DNA of 64,000 nucleotides from Bradyrhizobium sp. B124. GTDB lineage: Bacteria > Pseudomonadota > Alphaproteobacteria > Rhizobiales > Xanthobacteraceae. Location of the stretch: positions 496,001-560,000 of the forward strand of contig NZ_CP152413.1 in NCBI RefSeq assembly GCF_038967635.1, written 5' to 3'. How positions within the stretch are numbered: the first letter of the stretch is position 1; each line of letters begins with the position of its first letter. The notes beneath the pieces were generated by a model. The model was not told the origin of the DNA. It worked only from the letters and a program-made list of their open reading frames with translations, and searched no databases. The translations under genes and the position numbers were made by a program. Below are positions 45,468-55,155 of this stretch, in pieces.

Positions 45468-46969
45468 TAACGCCGCACGATCGAGCCGGCGCGCCCGAGC
45501 AGCCGCGCCAATTGCTTGAAGCGGCTGCCGACGCGATCGGCGACCAGATCCACCATCCGATGCTCGAACACCAGCATCAGCTTGCGGCCCTGGGTACGGA
45601 AATGCGTCGCCGGCAGCACGCCGGTGCGCGCCGCCGTGATCAGATGTGCGACACGGAACGCAGCGCCGAGCACACGCGCCCGCTCGTCCATCGCCGGCGT
45701 CACCAGCGCGCGGATCTGCGGCGGCGGTTCGTTCTCCTCGCTGAGGCCGGCGTAGCGATAGAACACCGACAGTGCGACGAAGGCGCGGCCCTGATGCGTG
45801 ATCGAGCCGAAATTGCCGTTCATGATCAGGCTGAGGGTTTCCTCGCCGCGATGATCGGGATGCACGCGCCAGCCGATATCGGAGAGCAGGCAGGCGACGT
45901 GACGCAGCCTGCGGTCTTCCTCGGTCTCGCGCAGCCTGACGACGCGCACCAGCCGGTCGGTCCAGGCGGTCAGCTCCTGGGCGTGTCGCGCCGAGCGCGA
46001 CAGCAATTGGTTGAGGTTCTGTGCGGCGCAGACCAAGCCGTCCTTGGCGCGCTCGGCCTGCGGCAGCATCTCGTAGAGCAGGCCCTCGCGCACGCCGAAG
46101 GTCGAGAACACGATGGTCTTCGGCTGGGCGACGCGGATGATGTATTCGAGCACGAGCGCGGCATAGGCCAATAGCGGCCGCCGCGCATCGGCGACGGATT
46201 CGATATTGGCCAGCATGTTGGTGGCCGCCAGCCGCCGCAGCCGCTGCGCGAAGTCGAGGGCGTCCGCCGCCGGAATCGAATAGCCGTGCATCACCTTGAG
46301 CGGGTAGCCGCTCTGGATGATGTGGATGCGCGCCAGCGCGCGCCAGGTGCCGCCGACCGCGTAGAAGGTACGGCCGCGGCCGGTCTTGAGCTGAGCGACC
46401 CCGAGCAGCTCGTTCTTGACGATGCGTTCGGCGCGCTTGAGCGATTTGTTCGAGAGGTCCTGCAGCGCAAGGCTGCCGAGCGGCAGCGTCACGCCGCTGC
46501 GCACGCGGTTGCCCCTGACGTCGATCAGTTCGAGCGAGCCGCCGCCGAGATCGCCGACGATGCCGTTTGGATTGTGCACGCCCGATACGACGCCGAGCGC
46601 AGACAGCTTCGCTTCACGCGGTCCGGTCAGAATCTCGATCGTGGCGCCGCAGATGCGCTCGGCCTTGGCGATGAAGTCTGGACCGTTCTTGGCGTCGCGG
46701 CAGGCCGCGGTCGCGATCGCGTAGACGCGGCCGACCTGCTGGATCCGGCACAGCGCGCGAAAGCGGCGCAGCGCGGTGAGCGCCTTGTTGACGGCATCGG
46801 TTGCGAGCAGGCCGGTGCTCTGCACCTCGCGTCCGAGCCCGCACAGCGCCTTCTCGTTGAAGATGGTGATGAGGCTGCGCGCCATCGCCTCGTAAACCAC
46901 GAGACGAACCGAGTTCGAGCCGATATCGATCACAGCGACGCTGGAAGCGCGCTTCCGCGGCCGCTTCAC
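45467..46969 (-). CDS. ppx: Exopolyphosphatase / GppA-type phosphatase
   Basis: A 500-aa ASKHA-fold enzyme: phosphate-binding loops VIDIGSNSVRLVVYE and IVGDLGGGSLELID, ATAACRDAKNG, and an HD-like C-terminal domain. It degrades polyphosphate (and possibly pppGpp). 12 bp downstream of ppk on the same strand: the synthesis and breakdown enzymes are in one operon. Confidence 0.94.
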   Translation of the reverse strand: MKRPRKRASSVAVIDIGSNSVRLVVYEAMARSLITIFNEKALCGLGREVQSTGLLATDAVNKALTALRRFRALCRIQQVGRVYAIATAACRDAKNGPDFIAKAERICGATIEILTGPREAKLSALGVVSGVHNPNGIVGDLGGGSLELIDVRGNRVRSGVTLPLGSLALQDLSNKSLKRAERIVKNELLGVAQLKTGRGRTFYAVGGTWRALARIHIIQSGYPLKVMHGYSIPAADALDFAQRLRRLAATNMLANIESVADARRPLLAYAALVLEYIIRVAQPKTIVFSTFGVREGLLYEMLPQAERAKDGLVCAAQNLNQLLSRSARHAQELTAWTDRLVRVVRLRETEEDRRLRHVACLLSDIGWRVHPDHRGEETLSLIMNGNFGSITHQGRAFVALSVFYRYAGLSEENEPPPQIRALVTPAMDERARVLGAAFRVAHLITAARTGVLPATHFRTQGRKLMLVFEHRMVDLVADRVGSRFKQLARLLGRAGSIVRR

Positions 46970-46981
46970 CGTAAGGCCCCC

Positions 46982-49186
46982 TTAAGACGATGGCTGCTGA
47001 CGCTCGTTGCGACGCGTGAGACGGCGCGGTGAAGATTCCTTGAGAGACTTACCACGGCCGGACAGACTCGGATTTGTCATGAAATAGTCATGTAGATTGA
47101 ACGGCTCTTCGCCTTTCGCGGCCTTCATACGCGTTGAGGACCCATCCGGCAACAATTGCCAGCTCTGCTCGGTGTCCTTCAGGTTCGCCACCATGATCTG
47201 TTCGAGAACCTGCTGATGCACCGTGGGATTTTGCAGCGGACAGAGCACCTCGACGCGGCGGTCGAGGTTCCGCGGCATCATGTCGGCGGACGAGATATAC
47301 ACAGCAGCTTTTGCGCTCGGCAGGCCCTGGCCCATGCCGAAGCAATAGATTCGGCCGTGTTCCAGGAACCGGCCGATCACCGATTTGACGCGGATGTTCT
47401 CCGACAATCCGGGCAGTCCGGGCCGCAGGCAGCAGATGCCGCGCACCACGAGCTCGATCGAGACGCCGGCCTGCGAGGCCTCATACAGCGCGTCGATGAT
47501 ATCAGGGTCGACGAGCGCGTTCATCTTCATCCAGATCGCGCCGGGCCGGCCATGCTTGACGTGAGCGATCTCGCCGTGGATGTGCTCGATGATCCGCTTG
47601 CGCAATGTCAGCGGCGACACCGCCATCTTCTCGATGTCGCTCGGCTCGGCATAGCCGGTGATGTAGTTGAACACCCGCGCGACGTCGCGGCCGATGATCG
47701 GGTCCGACGTGAAGTAGGAGACGTCGGTGTAGATGCGGGCGGTGACCGGATGGTAGTTGCCGGTGCCGGTGTGCACATAGGTCGTGAGATTGCCGCCCTC
47801 GCGGCGCACCACCATCGACAGCTTGGCGTGGGTCTTCAGCTCGATGAAGCCGTAGACGACCTGCACGCCGGCGCGTTCGAGGTCGCGCGCCCAGCGGATA
47901 TTGGCCTCCTCGTCGAAGCGCGCCTTCAATTCGATCAGCGCGGTCACCGACTTGCCGGCTTCGGCGGCATCCGCCAGCGCGCGCACGATCGGCGAGTTGT
48001 TCGAGGTGCGATAGAGCGTCTGCTTGATCGCGACCACGTCGGGATCGCGCGCCGCCTGCTGCAGGAACTGCACGACGACGTCGAAGGATTCGTAGGGGTG
48101 ATGGACCACGAGATCCTTCTGGCGGATCGCGGCGAAGATATCGCCGCCATGGTCGCGCACGCGTTCGGGGTGGCGCGGCACGTAGGGCGGGAATTCGAGG
48201 TCGGGGCGATTGAGGCGCGTGAGCTGCGACAGTTCGTTCATCGCGAGCACGCCGTCGACCAGGATCACTTCATCGTCCGCGGCCGACAATGCGTGCTGCA
48301 CGAAGACGCGCAGTTCTTCGGGCATCGTGGCCTCGATCTCGAGCCGGATCACCGATCCGCGCCGGCGGCGCTTGAGTGCGGTCTCGAACAGGCGGACGAG
48401 GTCTTCGGCCTCTTCCTCGATTTCGAGTTCGGAGTCCCTGATGATGCGGAATGCGCCCTGACCCTTGACGGTGTAGCCGGGGAACAGGCGGCCGATGAAC
48501 AGGCCGGTGGCCTGCTCGAGCGTGATCAGGCGGGCCGGCGCGCCTTCCTTGGTCGAGGGAATGCGGATGAAACGGTCGATCTTGCCGGGCATGCGGATCA
48601 GCGCGTTCATCGCCTTGCCGTCGGCGATCCGCGACAATTGCAGCGCGACCGTGAAGCCAAGGTTCGGGATGAACGGGAACGGATGTGCCGGGTCGATCGC
48701 GAGCGGGGTCAGCAGCGGGAAGATGTTGTGGAGGAAGTGATCCTCGATCCAGGTGCGTTCGGATTTGGTGACGTCGCGCCCGTCGACCAGCTGGATGCCG
48801 ACCTTGGACAGGAGCTCGCGCAGGTCGCTCCAGATCGCCTGCTGATCGGAGGCGAGCTGCGACACGGTCTTGTTGATCATCACGAGCTGCTCGGCCGGCA
48901 GCAGGCCGTCCGGGCTGCGCTCGGCAATGCCCTCGCGGACTTGGGCCTTGATGCCGGCGACGCGGACCATGAAGAACTCGTCGAGGTTATTCGCCGAAAT
49001 CGACAGGAAGCGGACCCGCTCCAGCAGGGGATGGCCGAGATTGACCGCTTCCTCGAGCACCCGGCGGTTGAAGTGCAGCCAGGACAGCTCTCGGTTGATG
49101 AATCTCTCGGGGCTGGTCGCGACCGCGGGGACGGGCGGAAGCTCCGCCTCTTTTTCTTTGATTTCAGGTGCTTGTGCCGAGTCCAT
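46982..49186 (-). CDS. ppk1: Polyphosphate kinase 1
   Basis: Reversible ATP-polyphosphate synthesis, membrane-associated. The 734 residues from the ATG at 49186 contain [19 protein letters not shown], the autophosphorylated His region [19 protein letters not shown], the Mg/ATP site Arg in [18 protein letters not shown] and [22 protein letters not shown] start 15 bp upstream would add five residues. Confidence 0.96.
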   Translation of the reverse strand: MDSAQAPEIKEKEAELPPVPAVATSPERFINRELSWLHFNRRVLEEAVNLGHPLLERVRFLSISANNLDEFFMVRVAGIKAQVREGIAERSPDGLLPAEQLVMINKTVSQLASDQQAIWSDLRELLSKVGIQLVDGRDVTKSERTWIEDHFLHNIFPLLTPLAIDPAHPFPFIPNLGFTVALQLSRIADGKAMNALIRMPGKIDRFIRIPSTKEGAPARLITLEQATGLFIGRLFPGYTVKGQGAFRIIRDSELEIEEEAEDLVRLFETALKRRRRGSVIRLEIEATMPEELRVFVQHALSAADDEVILVDGVLAMNELSQLTRLNRPDLEFPPYVPRHPERVRDHGGDIFAAIRQKDLVVHHPYESFDVVVQFLQQAARDPDVVAIKQTLYRTSNNSPIVRALADAAEAGKSVTALIELKARFDEEANIRWARDLERAGVQVVYGFIELKTHAKLSMVVRREGGNLTTYVHTGTGNYHPVTARIYTDVSYFTSDPIIGRDVARVFNYITGYAEPSDIEKMAVSPLTLRKRIIEHIHGEIAHVKHGRPGAIWMKMNALVDPDIIDALYEASQAGVSIELVVRGICCLRPGLPGLSENIRVKSVIGRFLEHGRIYCFGMGQGLPSAKAAVYISSADMMPRNLDRRVEVLCPLQNPTVHQQVLEQIMVANLKDTEQSWQLLPDGSSTRMKAAKGEEPFNLHDYFMTNPSLSGRGKSLKESSPRRLTRRNERQQPSS

Positions 49187-49318
49187 CAAGTGCTGGTCCA
49201 ATTCGGGGCAGGGGGCCGGAGCGGTCTAGCCGAGGGCCGCACAGAACATGTGATATTGCGATGACGTTTCGATGACATTGATGTTCCGTTGGCCTGCGCC
49301 GTCAAGCCGCGGGACTGC

Positions 49319-50008
49319 TCAGGCATCGCGCAACAGCTCTGCCGCCAGCGCCCGGGTCACCGGCCGGCCGAGCCGGAGTGCCTCGGTGTCGAGCAGGCCG
49401 ACCGCCTGGCGGACGGCTGTATAGGACCGCTCGATCCGGTTGGTCAGGTAGCTGACGAGCGGCTCGTCCACGCTCATCTGGCGGTCGGCGCAGAACTTCA
49501 CGATCAAGCCGCGGAACAGCTGGTCGTCGGGCGCCAGCAGCGTCACCGTTGGTACTGCGCGAAGCCGAGAGCGCAGATCGCGCAGCTCGATCTCGAACGC
49601 CGATGGCGGCACCCGCGCCGTGACCAGCACGAAGGCATCGTCCTGGCGGGCGAGATTCATCAGATGGAACATCGCGCGCTCGTCGAAATCCGACGGCCTC
49701 AGGTCCTCGACCACCAGTGCGCCGGTCGCAAGCGCCGTCGGCACCGTGTCGGCAGTCAGCGCATGCGCCGCGGTCGAGCGCGCGCCGGCGATCTCGGCCC
49801 AGATCGCGGCGAGGTGGCTCTTGCCGGAGCCTTCGGGCCCCACCAGCAGCATGATTCGGTTCGGCCAGTCGGGCCAGCCGTCGATCAGCGCCAGCGCCGC
49901 CTCATTGGCGGGCCCTTCGAGGAAATCGTCGCGGGTCAGTTTCTCCTCGTGCGGCAGGGCCAAGGCCAATTGACGAGGTTGAACGCTACCGGCCACGCAA
50001 GTCTCCAA
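49319..50008 (-). CDS. hdaA: DnaA-related regulator HdaA
   Basis: A 229-aa AAA+ protein resembling DnaA domain III but lacking the DNA-binding domain IV. It starts with the clamp-binding-like segment QLALALPHEEKLTRDDF, has Walker A VGPEGSGKSHLA, sensor-I-like VTARVPPS, and LLAPDDQLFRGLIVKFCADR. In Caulobacter HdaA with the beta-clamp stimulates DnaA-ATP hydrolysis. The ppk-hdaA-purMN neighbourhood is conserved in alphaproteobacteria. Confidence 0.9.
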   Translation of the reverse strand: METCVAGSVQPRQLALALPHEEKLTRDDFLEGPANEAALALIDGWPDWPNRIMLLVGPEGSGKSHLAAIWAEIAGARSTAAHALTADTVPTALATGALVVEDLRPSDFDERAMFHLMNLARQDDAFVLVTARVPPSAFEIELRDLRSRLRAVPTVTLLAPDDQLFRGLIVKFCADRQMSVDEPLVSYLTNRIERSYTAVRQAVGLLDTEALRLGRPVTRALAAELLRDA

Positions 50009-50049
50009 ACCACTTCATTTTAGCATGCGCCAACGCTTCGCGTTTGTCG

Positions 50050-50084
50050 CTGGAAAACCGGTTTCCACTTTTCGGGATCGTGCG
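50050..50084. repeat. Degenerate family A repeat abutting a stop codon
   Basis: ctggaaaaccggtttccact-tttcgggatcgtgc resembles the second half of the elements at 23290 and 25108 (ggaaaaccgctt ... ttttccggatcatgc). It ends directly at the stop codon of the downstream convergent-reading phosphatidyltransferase gene. The first hairpin (ctaaagcgcgatg) is missing. Confidence 0.5.
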
Positions 50085-50627
50085 CTACCGAGCCTCGATC
50101 GTGCTCATGTGCCGCACCCACTCCACGAGATAGAGGGACACCGAACCCAAAGTAAAGATCGTGACCAAGCCCATCAGGATCAGGTCGTAGGGGTGCGGCT
50201 GAAAGCCGAAGCCGAGCGAGGCCAGCACCAGAGCCGCGAACGCGACCTGTGCCACGGTGTTCAGCTTCGACACCATCAACGGCTTCATCTCGACCGGCTT
50301 GTCGAACAACCATGACACAATCACGGCGGAGACGATCATGATGTCGCGCGACACCACGAGAATCACGATCCAGCGCGGCACCGCGCCCCAGATTCCGAGC
50401 GCGACATAGATCGACACCAGCAGCGCCTTGTCGGCGAGCGGATCGAGCAGGGCGCCGAGCTCGCTCGCCATGTTGAAGCGCTTGGCGAGGAAACCGTCGA
50501 CCGCATCCGAGACGCCGGCGATCACGAAGATCGCAAACGCGATCTCCATCTGGCTCGAGACGATGGCCCAGACGATCACCGGCACCAGGATGATGCGGCC
50601 GAGGGTGATGATATTCGGTATGCTCAA
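50085..50627 (-). CDS. CDP-alcohol phosphatidyltransferase family protein (PgsA-like)
   Basis: A 180-aa membrane protein starting SIPNIITLGRIILVPVIVWA with the family catalytic motif DAVDGFLAKR ... GALLDPLADK (D-x3-D spacing kept). PgsA would make phosphatidylglycerol phosphate from CDP-diacylglycerol; length and the opening NIITLGRI fit PgsA, but other rhizobial members make cardiolipin or phosphatidylcholine. Five to six helices are visible. It precedes hdaA on the same strand. Confidence 0.88.
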   Translation of the reverse strand: MSIPNIITLGRIILVPVIVWAIVSSQMEIAFAIFVIAGVSDAVDGFLAKRFNMASELGALLDPLADKALLVSIYVALGIWGAVPRWIVILVVSRDIMIVSAVIVSWLFDKPVEMKPLMVSKLNTVAQVAFAALVLASLGFGFQPHPYDLILMGLVTIFTLGSVSLYLVEWVRHMSTIEAR

Positions 50628-50787
50628 CTTGAATCGCTTCCCGGCTAGAAGCCTGATTTTACTCGATATCCGGCTCTTTTGCGCGGCGGCCGGGTGTTAT
50701 CTACATAGTATCGCGGCCGCATCGCCGCGAGCCATTGCGCGGGGGCGGAATTCCTCGTAACCAGCCCCTTATCATCTGGAATTGGGC

Positions 50788-51861
50788 ATGACCGAGCGCA
50801 AAAACGGGCTCACTTACGCGGATTCGGGTGTCGATATCGACGCCGGCAATCGTCTGGTCGATCTGATCAAGCCGATGGTGCGGGCCACCGCACGGCCCGG
50901 CGCGGACGCCGAGATCGGCGGATTCGGCGGGCTGTTCGACCTCAAGGCCGCCGGCTTCAAGGATCCGGTCCTGGTGGCCGCGACCGATGGCGTCGGCACC
51001 AAGCTGAAGATCGCGATCGAGACTGGCATCCACAACGGCATCGGCATCGACCTGGTCGCGATGTCGGTCAACGACCTTGTCGTGCAGGGCGCGGAACCGC
51101 TGTTCTTCCTCGACTATTTCGCCTGCGGCAAGCTCCACCCGGAGGCCACCGCGCAGATCGTCGCGGGGATTGCCGAGGGCTGCCGCGAATCCGGCTGCGC
51201 GCTGATCGGCGGCGAGACCGCCGAGATGCCCGGCCTCTACAAGGACGGCGACTACGACCTCGGCGGCTTTGCGGTCGGCGCGGCCGAGCGCGGCACCCTG
51301 CTGCCGACGGGGGATATCGCGGCGGGCGACGCCGTGATCGGCCTGGCGTCCTCCGGCGTGCACTCCAACGGCTATTCGCTGGTGCGCAAGATCGTCGAGC
51401 AATCCGGCGTTGGCTATGATGCGCCGGCGCCGTTCGCACCGGTCATGACGCTCGGCGCGGCGCTGCTGACGCCGACCAGGCTCTATGTGAAGTCCTGCCT
51501 GCGCGCGATCCGCGAGACCGGCGCGGTGAAGGGGCTCGCCCACATCACCGGCGGCGGATTCACCGACAACATTCCGCGCGTACTGCCAAAGCATCTCGGC
51601 GTCGGCATCGATCTGGCGCGGCTGCCGGTGCTGCCGGTGTTCAAATGGCTGGCCGAGCAGGGCGGCATCGCCGAGCTTGAGCTGCTGCGCACCTTCAACT
51701 GCGGCATCGGCATGATCGCGATCGTCAAGGCTGATGCGGTCGATGCGGTGACCGAAGCGTTCGCCGCCGGCGGAGAGACCGTGACGCTGCTCGGTGAAGT
51801 CATCGAGGCTAAGGACGAGCATCGCGTGGTCTATCACGGCCATCTCGATCTCTCGCGATGA
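50788..51861 (+). CDS. purM: Phosphoribosylformylglycinamidine cyclo-ligase
   Basis: AIR synthetase of purine synthesis. The 357 residues from the ATG at 50788 include [62 protein letters not shown] and [19 protein letters not shown] two codons upstream is an unlikely start. It overlaps purN (ATGA). Confidence 0.97.
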   Translation: MTERKNGLTYADSGVDIDAGNRLVDLIKPMVRATARPGADAEIGGFGGLFDLKAAGFKDPVLVAATDGVGTKLKIAIETGIHNGIGIDLVAMSVNDLVVQGAEPLFFLDYFACGKLHPEATAQIVAGIAEGCRESGCALIGGETAEMPGLYKDGDYDLGGFAVGAAERGTLLPTGDIAAGDAVIGLASSGVHSNGYSLVRKIVEQSGVGYDAPAPFAPVMTLGAALLTPTRLYVKSCLRAIRETGAVKGLAHITGGGFTDNIPRVLPKHLGVGIDLARLPVLPVFKWLAEQGGIAELELLRTFNCGIGMIAIVKADAVDAVTEAFAAGGETVTLLGEVIEAKDEHRVVYHGHLDLSR

Positions 51862-52508
51862 AGCGCCGGGTTGCCATCCTGATTTCCGGCCGCGGCTCCA
51901 ACATGGCCGCGCTGATCGAGGCTGCGAAGGCTGCGGATTTTCCGGCCGAGATCGTCGCCGTGATCTCCAACCGCGCCAACGCTCCCGGGCTCGAGAAGGC
52001 GGCCGCGAGCGGCATTCCGACCGTCGTCATCGAGAGCAAGCCGTTCGGCAAGGACCGCGCCGGCTTCGAGGCGGTGCTGCAACGGGCGCTCGACGACAAG
52101 CAGGTCGAGCTGATCTGCCTCGGCGGCTTCATGCGGCTGTTCACCGCCGAATTCGTCCGGCACTGGTACGGCCGGATGCTCAACATCCATCCGTCGCTGC
52201 TGCCCTGCTTTCCGGGCCTCGATCCGCACGGCCAGGCCCTGCGTGCAGGGGTCAAGCTGTCTGGCGCGACGGTGCATTTCGTGATCCCGGAGACCGACGC
52301 CGGGCCGATCGTGATGCAGGGTGCGGTCACCGTGGCTGAAGACGACACGCCGGAGACGCTCGCTGCACGCGTGATCACCATCGAGCATCGCATCTATCCG
52401 GAGGCGCTTCGGCTTCTGGCGAGCGGCCGGCTCAAGCTCGAAGGCGACGTCTGCAGGACGCAAGGCAGCGCGGCAACCGACAGCACGCTGATCGCGCCGG
52501 CGCCTTAG
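51858..52508 (+). CDS. purN: Phosphoribosylglycinamide formyltransferase
   Basis: A 216-aa 10-formyl-THF-dependent GAR transformylase. [19 protein letters not shown] opens the substrate site; the catalytic Asn-His-Asp appear in [18 protein letters not shown] and [13 protein letters not shown]. Translationally coupled to purM by a 4-bp overlap. Confidence 0.97.
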   Translation: MKRRVAILISGRGSNMAALIEAAKAADFPAEIVAVISNRANAPGLEKAAASGIPTVVIESKPFGKDRAGFEAVLQRALDDKQVELICLGGFMRLFTAEFVRHWYGRMLNIHPSLLPCFPGLDPHGQALRAGVKLSGATVHFVIPETDAGPIVMQGAVTVAEDDTPETLAARVITIEHRIYPEALRLLASGRLKLEGDVCRTQGSAATDSTLIAPAP

Positions 52509-52541
52509 CGCGCGATTGCACGAGAGATCACCGAGAACAAT

Positions 52542-52564
52542 CCCCCGGGTGATGCGGCCGGGGG
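52542..52564. terminator. Hairpin between convergent purN and cspA
   Basis: cccccgg-gtgatgcgg-ccggggg forms a perfect 7-bp GC stem 34 bp after purN and 34 bp after the cspA stop on the other strand. There is no U-tract, so it may be a rho-assisted or bidirectional stop. Confidence 0.45.
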
Positions 52565-52597
52565 AGGCGTCCGGATGAATTCCGCTAGCCGCGGCGT

Positions 52598-52801
52598 TCA
52601 GTGAACCTTGAGGTTCTCTGCCGACGCCTTGCCGCGGTTCTCCACCAGCTCGTACTCGACGGTCTGGTTCTCGTTCAATGTGCTGAGACCTGCGCGTTCG
52701 ACCGCCGAGATGTGGACGAACACGTCCTTGTCGCCGACGGCCGGCTTGATGAACCCGTAACCTTTGGTCGGGTTGAACCATTTGACGGTACCCTTCGGCA
52801 T
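52598..52801 (-). CDS. cspA: Cold-shock domain protein
   Basis: A 67-aa single cold-shock domain: MPKGTVKWFNPTKGYGFIKP (RNP1-like KGYGFI), DVFVHISAVERAG (RNP2-like VFVHI), and the end NQTVEYELVENRGKASAENL. It binds single-stranded RNA/DNA. The gene has a long, structured upstream region. Confidence 0.96.
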   Translation of the reverse strand: MPKGTVKWFNPTKGYGFIKPAVGDKDVFVHISAVERAGLSTLNENQTVEYELVENRGKASAENLKVH

Positions 52802-53132
52802 CGTCTCTCTCCCAGTCTAGACATAAAAAAGACGCGGCCACGTTCTCCACGTGCCACGCCACAAGCGGGCTTTCCGCTGTCTGTTCAATTCCCGGGTCTC
52901 TATATCCAAGGTCTTCAAGTCCGAAGTTTCGCCTCTCGAAGCCTTGGCTATCAACGTCGTGAAACGCACAGTCGAACGGCCGCAATCCGATTGTGAAGGG
53001 ATTGCAACACGAAATCTGCGCCTTAGCAAGCGCGCTCGTTTCGCGTGACGCAACCTCAGCCTGTGCCGGCCGAACTCCGGCGCGGCGCGTTCAGCCAGTG
53101 GCCGACGGCCGGACATACCGGAACTTCGTTTA
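52802..53132 (-). other. cspA upstream region, no gene seen
   Basis: 331 bp without a convincing ORF. On the minus strand it offers gagaga-rich sequence just before the cspA ATG (gggagagagacg), a run of six T, and a cacgt/acgtg hairpin (52839-52853) within about 50 nt of the start. A long structured leader is typical of cold-shock genes, so this could be a 5' UTR; no clear -35/-10 pair was found. Confidence 0.3.
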
Positions 53133-54281
53133 TTAGCCCCGATCCACCCGCACCACGCGGCCCTTGTCGATCGCGAGCGCTAGCTGGCCGTGCTTGAGCT
53201 TGAGCGCCGCCTCGCCGAACAATTCGCGCCGCCAGCCGTGCAGGGCGCCGACCTCGGCCTCATCGCTGGCCGCGATCTGCTCGAGGTCGTCGACGGTAGC
53301 GATCACCTTGCTGGCGACGCCGTGACGCTCCGAGGTCATGCGCAGCAGCACCTTCAACAGCTCGACGGTCGCCGCACCGTTGGAATTGTTTCTCGGTTTT
53401 TCCAGCTTGGGGAGCGTCGCCTGGTCGCGGGCCAGCCCGCGCTGCACCGCGGCGATGATGTCGGCACCCCATTTCGAACGCTCGAAACCCTTCGGCAGCG
53501 AACGCAGATTGCCGAGCTTCTCCAGCGACGTCGGTGCATGGGTGGCGATGTCGCCGACCGCGTCGTCCTTGAGCACGCGTGAGCGCGGCACGTCGCGGCT
53601 CTGCGCCTCCTGCTCGCGCCAGGCGGCAACCTCGATCAGCACAGCGAGCTCGCGCGGCTTGCGCACGCGGGTCTTGAGCCGCTCCCAGGCGCGTTCGGGA
53701 TGGAAGTCGTAGGTCTTCGGCGAGGTCAGGATCTCCATCTCCTCGCTGACCCAGTCGCTGCGGTCGCGCTTCCTCAAGTCGGCGTCGAGCGCCGCGAACA
53801 CTTCGCGCAGATGGGTGACGTCGGAGACCGCGTAATGCAGTTGCTCCTCGCTCAGCGGGCGGCGCGACCAGTCGGTGAAGCGGTGGGTCTTGTCGGGTCG
53901 GTGGCCGGTGACGCGATCGACGAGCTGGTCATAGGCGATGCTGTCGCCATAGCCGAGCACCATGGCCGCGACCTGGGTGTCGAAGATCGGATGCGGGATC
54001 GTGCCGGAGAGGTGCCAGACGATTTCGATGTCCTGCCGCGCGGCATGAAACACCTTCAGCACGGCCTCGTTCGACATCAGATCGAAGAACGGCTTGAGGT
54101 CGATGCCGGGCGCCAGCGCGTCGACCACGACGGCTTCATCCGCGCTGGCCATCTGCACGACGCAGAGCAGGGGATAGTAGGTCGTCTCCCGCAGAAACTC
54201 GGTGTCGACGGTGATGACCTTGTGTTTGGCGAGCCGGTCGCAGGCGGCGGCGAGGTCGGGGGTCGTGCTAATCAGATCCAT
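53133..54281 (-). CDS. rnd: Ribonuclease D
   Basis: 3'-5' exonuclease maturing tRNA 3' ends. The 382 residues from [20 protein letters not shown] contain the DEDD exonuclease motifs: [33 protein letters not shown] and [14 protein letters not shown], then one HRDC domain ([20 protein letters not shown]). A longer reading from 54476 runs through repeat DNA and is rejected. The position near ppx/ppk/hdaA is typical. Confidence 0.93.
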   Translation of the reverse strand: MDLISTTPDLAAACDRLAKHKVITVDTEFLRETTYYPLLCVVQMASADEAVVVDALAPGIDLKPFFDLMSNEAVLKVFHAARQDIEIVWHLSGTIPHPIFDTQVAAMVLGYGDSIAYDQLVDRVTGHRPDKTHRFTDWSRRPLSEEQLHYAVSDVTHLREVFAALDADLRKRDRSDWVSEEMEILTSPKTYDFHPERAWERLKTRVRKPRELAVLIEVAAWREQEAQSRDVPRSRVLKDDAVGDIATHAPTSLEKLGNLRSLPKGFERSKWGADIIAAVQRGLARDQATLPKLEKPRNNSNGAATVELLKVLLRMTSERHGVASKVIATVDDLEQIAASDEAEVGALHGWRRELFGEAALKLKHGQLALAIDKGRVVRVDRG

Positions 54282-54445
54282 GAACAGTCCATGACGGCTT
54301 GACACCACGCGTTCTGCCGAAAGGGCAGCTATGTCAAGGGTCTTGCAGGGATTTTGGCCCTGCGCGGGGTGAGGGACAGGGCATTTTTGAATTGATCGGT
54401 CGCGATTCGCGGGCGTTTTCGGCCCAATTGCACCACGAATCCATC

Positions 54446-54491
54446 CGTCGTCCTGGCCTAGTGCGCAATTGCGCACTAGGCCAGGACGACG
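54446..54491. repeat. Perfect 46-bp palindrome
   Basis: The sequence is exactly self-complementary from 54446 to 54491, centred on gcgcaattgcgc; the outer arms are cgtcgtcctggccta and its complement. The outer part matches the start of the REP units at 5140 and 40863 (cgtcgtcctgg). With no loop it would form a cruciform or a long hairpin. Part of an 874-bp gene-free gap (54282-55155). Confidence 0.85.
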
Positions 54492-54540
54492 ATGATGATG
54501 TTTGCGCGATGCAACGCGCCGTCATTGGCGACCCCATCGG

Positions 54541-54645
54541 TGTCATCGCCCGGCTTGACCGGGCGATCCAGTATTCCAGAGGCAGGGACGCTTGAACCGA
54601 GAGGCCGCGGCGTACTGGATCGCCCGGTCAAGCCGGGCGATGACA
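54541..54645. repeat. 33-bp perfect inverted repeat, 39-bp spacer
   Basis: The left arm (54541-54573) begins tgtcatcgcccggcttgacc; the right arm (54613-54645) is its exact reverse complement. Each arm contains a smaller palindrome, gcccggcttgaccgggc. It has the structure of a paired REP element, different in sequence from those at 5140 and 40863. Confidence 0.85.
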
Positions 54646-54709
54646 GTTGTAGTGGGGACGCAGCTTCGCATTCTCGCGACATGCGTTGCCCGAGCTTTGC
54701 TCTTCGTTT

Positions 54710-54833
54710 CGCCCTCTCTTGAGCAGAGGGCGCAGGGAAAGCCGGGTGCCGATCGCACCCATGGGCCCCGAGCAAAAGAGATAGGGGGGGTAGGACCACA
54801 GGTGTAACCGGAGCATTCCGGCTTTCCCTGCGC
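54710..54833. repeat. Multi-hairpin element with 16-bp terminal inverted repeats
   Basis: gcgcagggaaagccgg (54730-54745) and its exact complement (54818-54833) enclose 72 bp containing two further hairpins: gggtgc-cgatc-gcaccc (54744-54760) and ccgga-gcat-tccgg (54808-54821). A fourth, cgccctct/agagggcg, overlaps the left end (54710-54732). To 54960 the sequence continues with another inverted repeat (ttcacaag/cttgtgaa). I recall similar stretches as frequent intergenic repeats in Bradyrhizobium but cannot verify that here. Confidence 0.7.
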
Positions 54834-55155
54834 GATGGGTTACGGCTCATTTCGCGCTCTCCCCGGCGAGACTGGGCTTGCTTGTCACCGCCCTTCACAA
54901 GACGCGTCAGCGCCTTGTGAAAAGACACCTGCCGCTAGGGCGTCAGGACCACACGATGCGGCTCACCCGACAAGCGTCAAGCATGCGGGTGCGGCACTTG
55001 GACGGTGATGTCACGCGGGAGTATAAGGATGTCTATGGTCTTCGCCTGTCGATCCGGATTTGCCGTCGGCTAACGCATTCCAGCCCGACACGACTCAAGA
55101 CTCCGACCGGTGCAGCTATCGCGATCTCAGAAGCAGCCGAGTGAGGATCGTCCCG

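Noticed and set aside
47156..49264. Open frame of 702 codons on the plus strand
   Set aside because: Antisense of ppk1; no recognisable motif and typical shadow composition.
54592..54807. Short open frames inside the 54282-55155 gap
   Set aside because: They are formed by the inverted repeats themselves and occur on both strands; no ribosome-binding site or family similarity.
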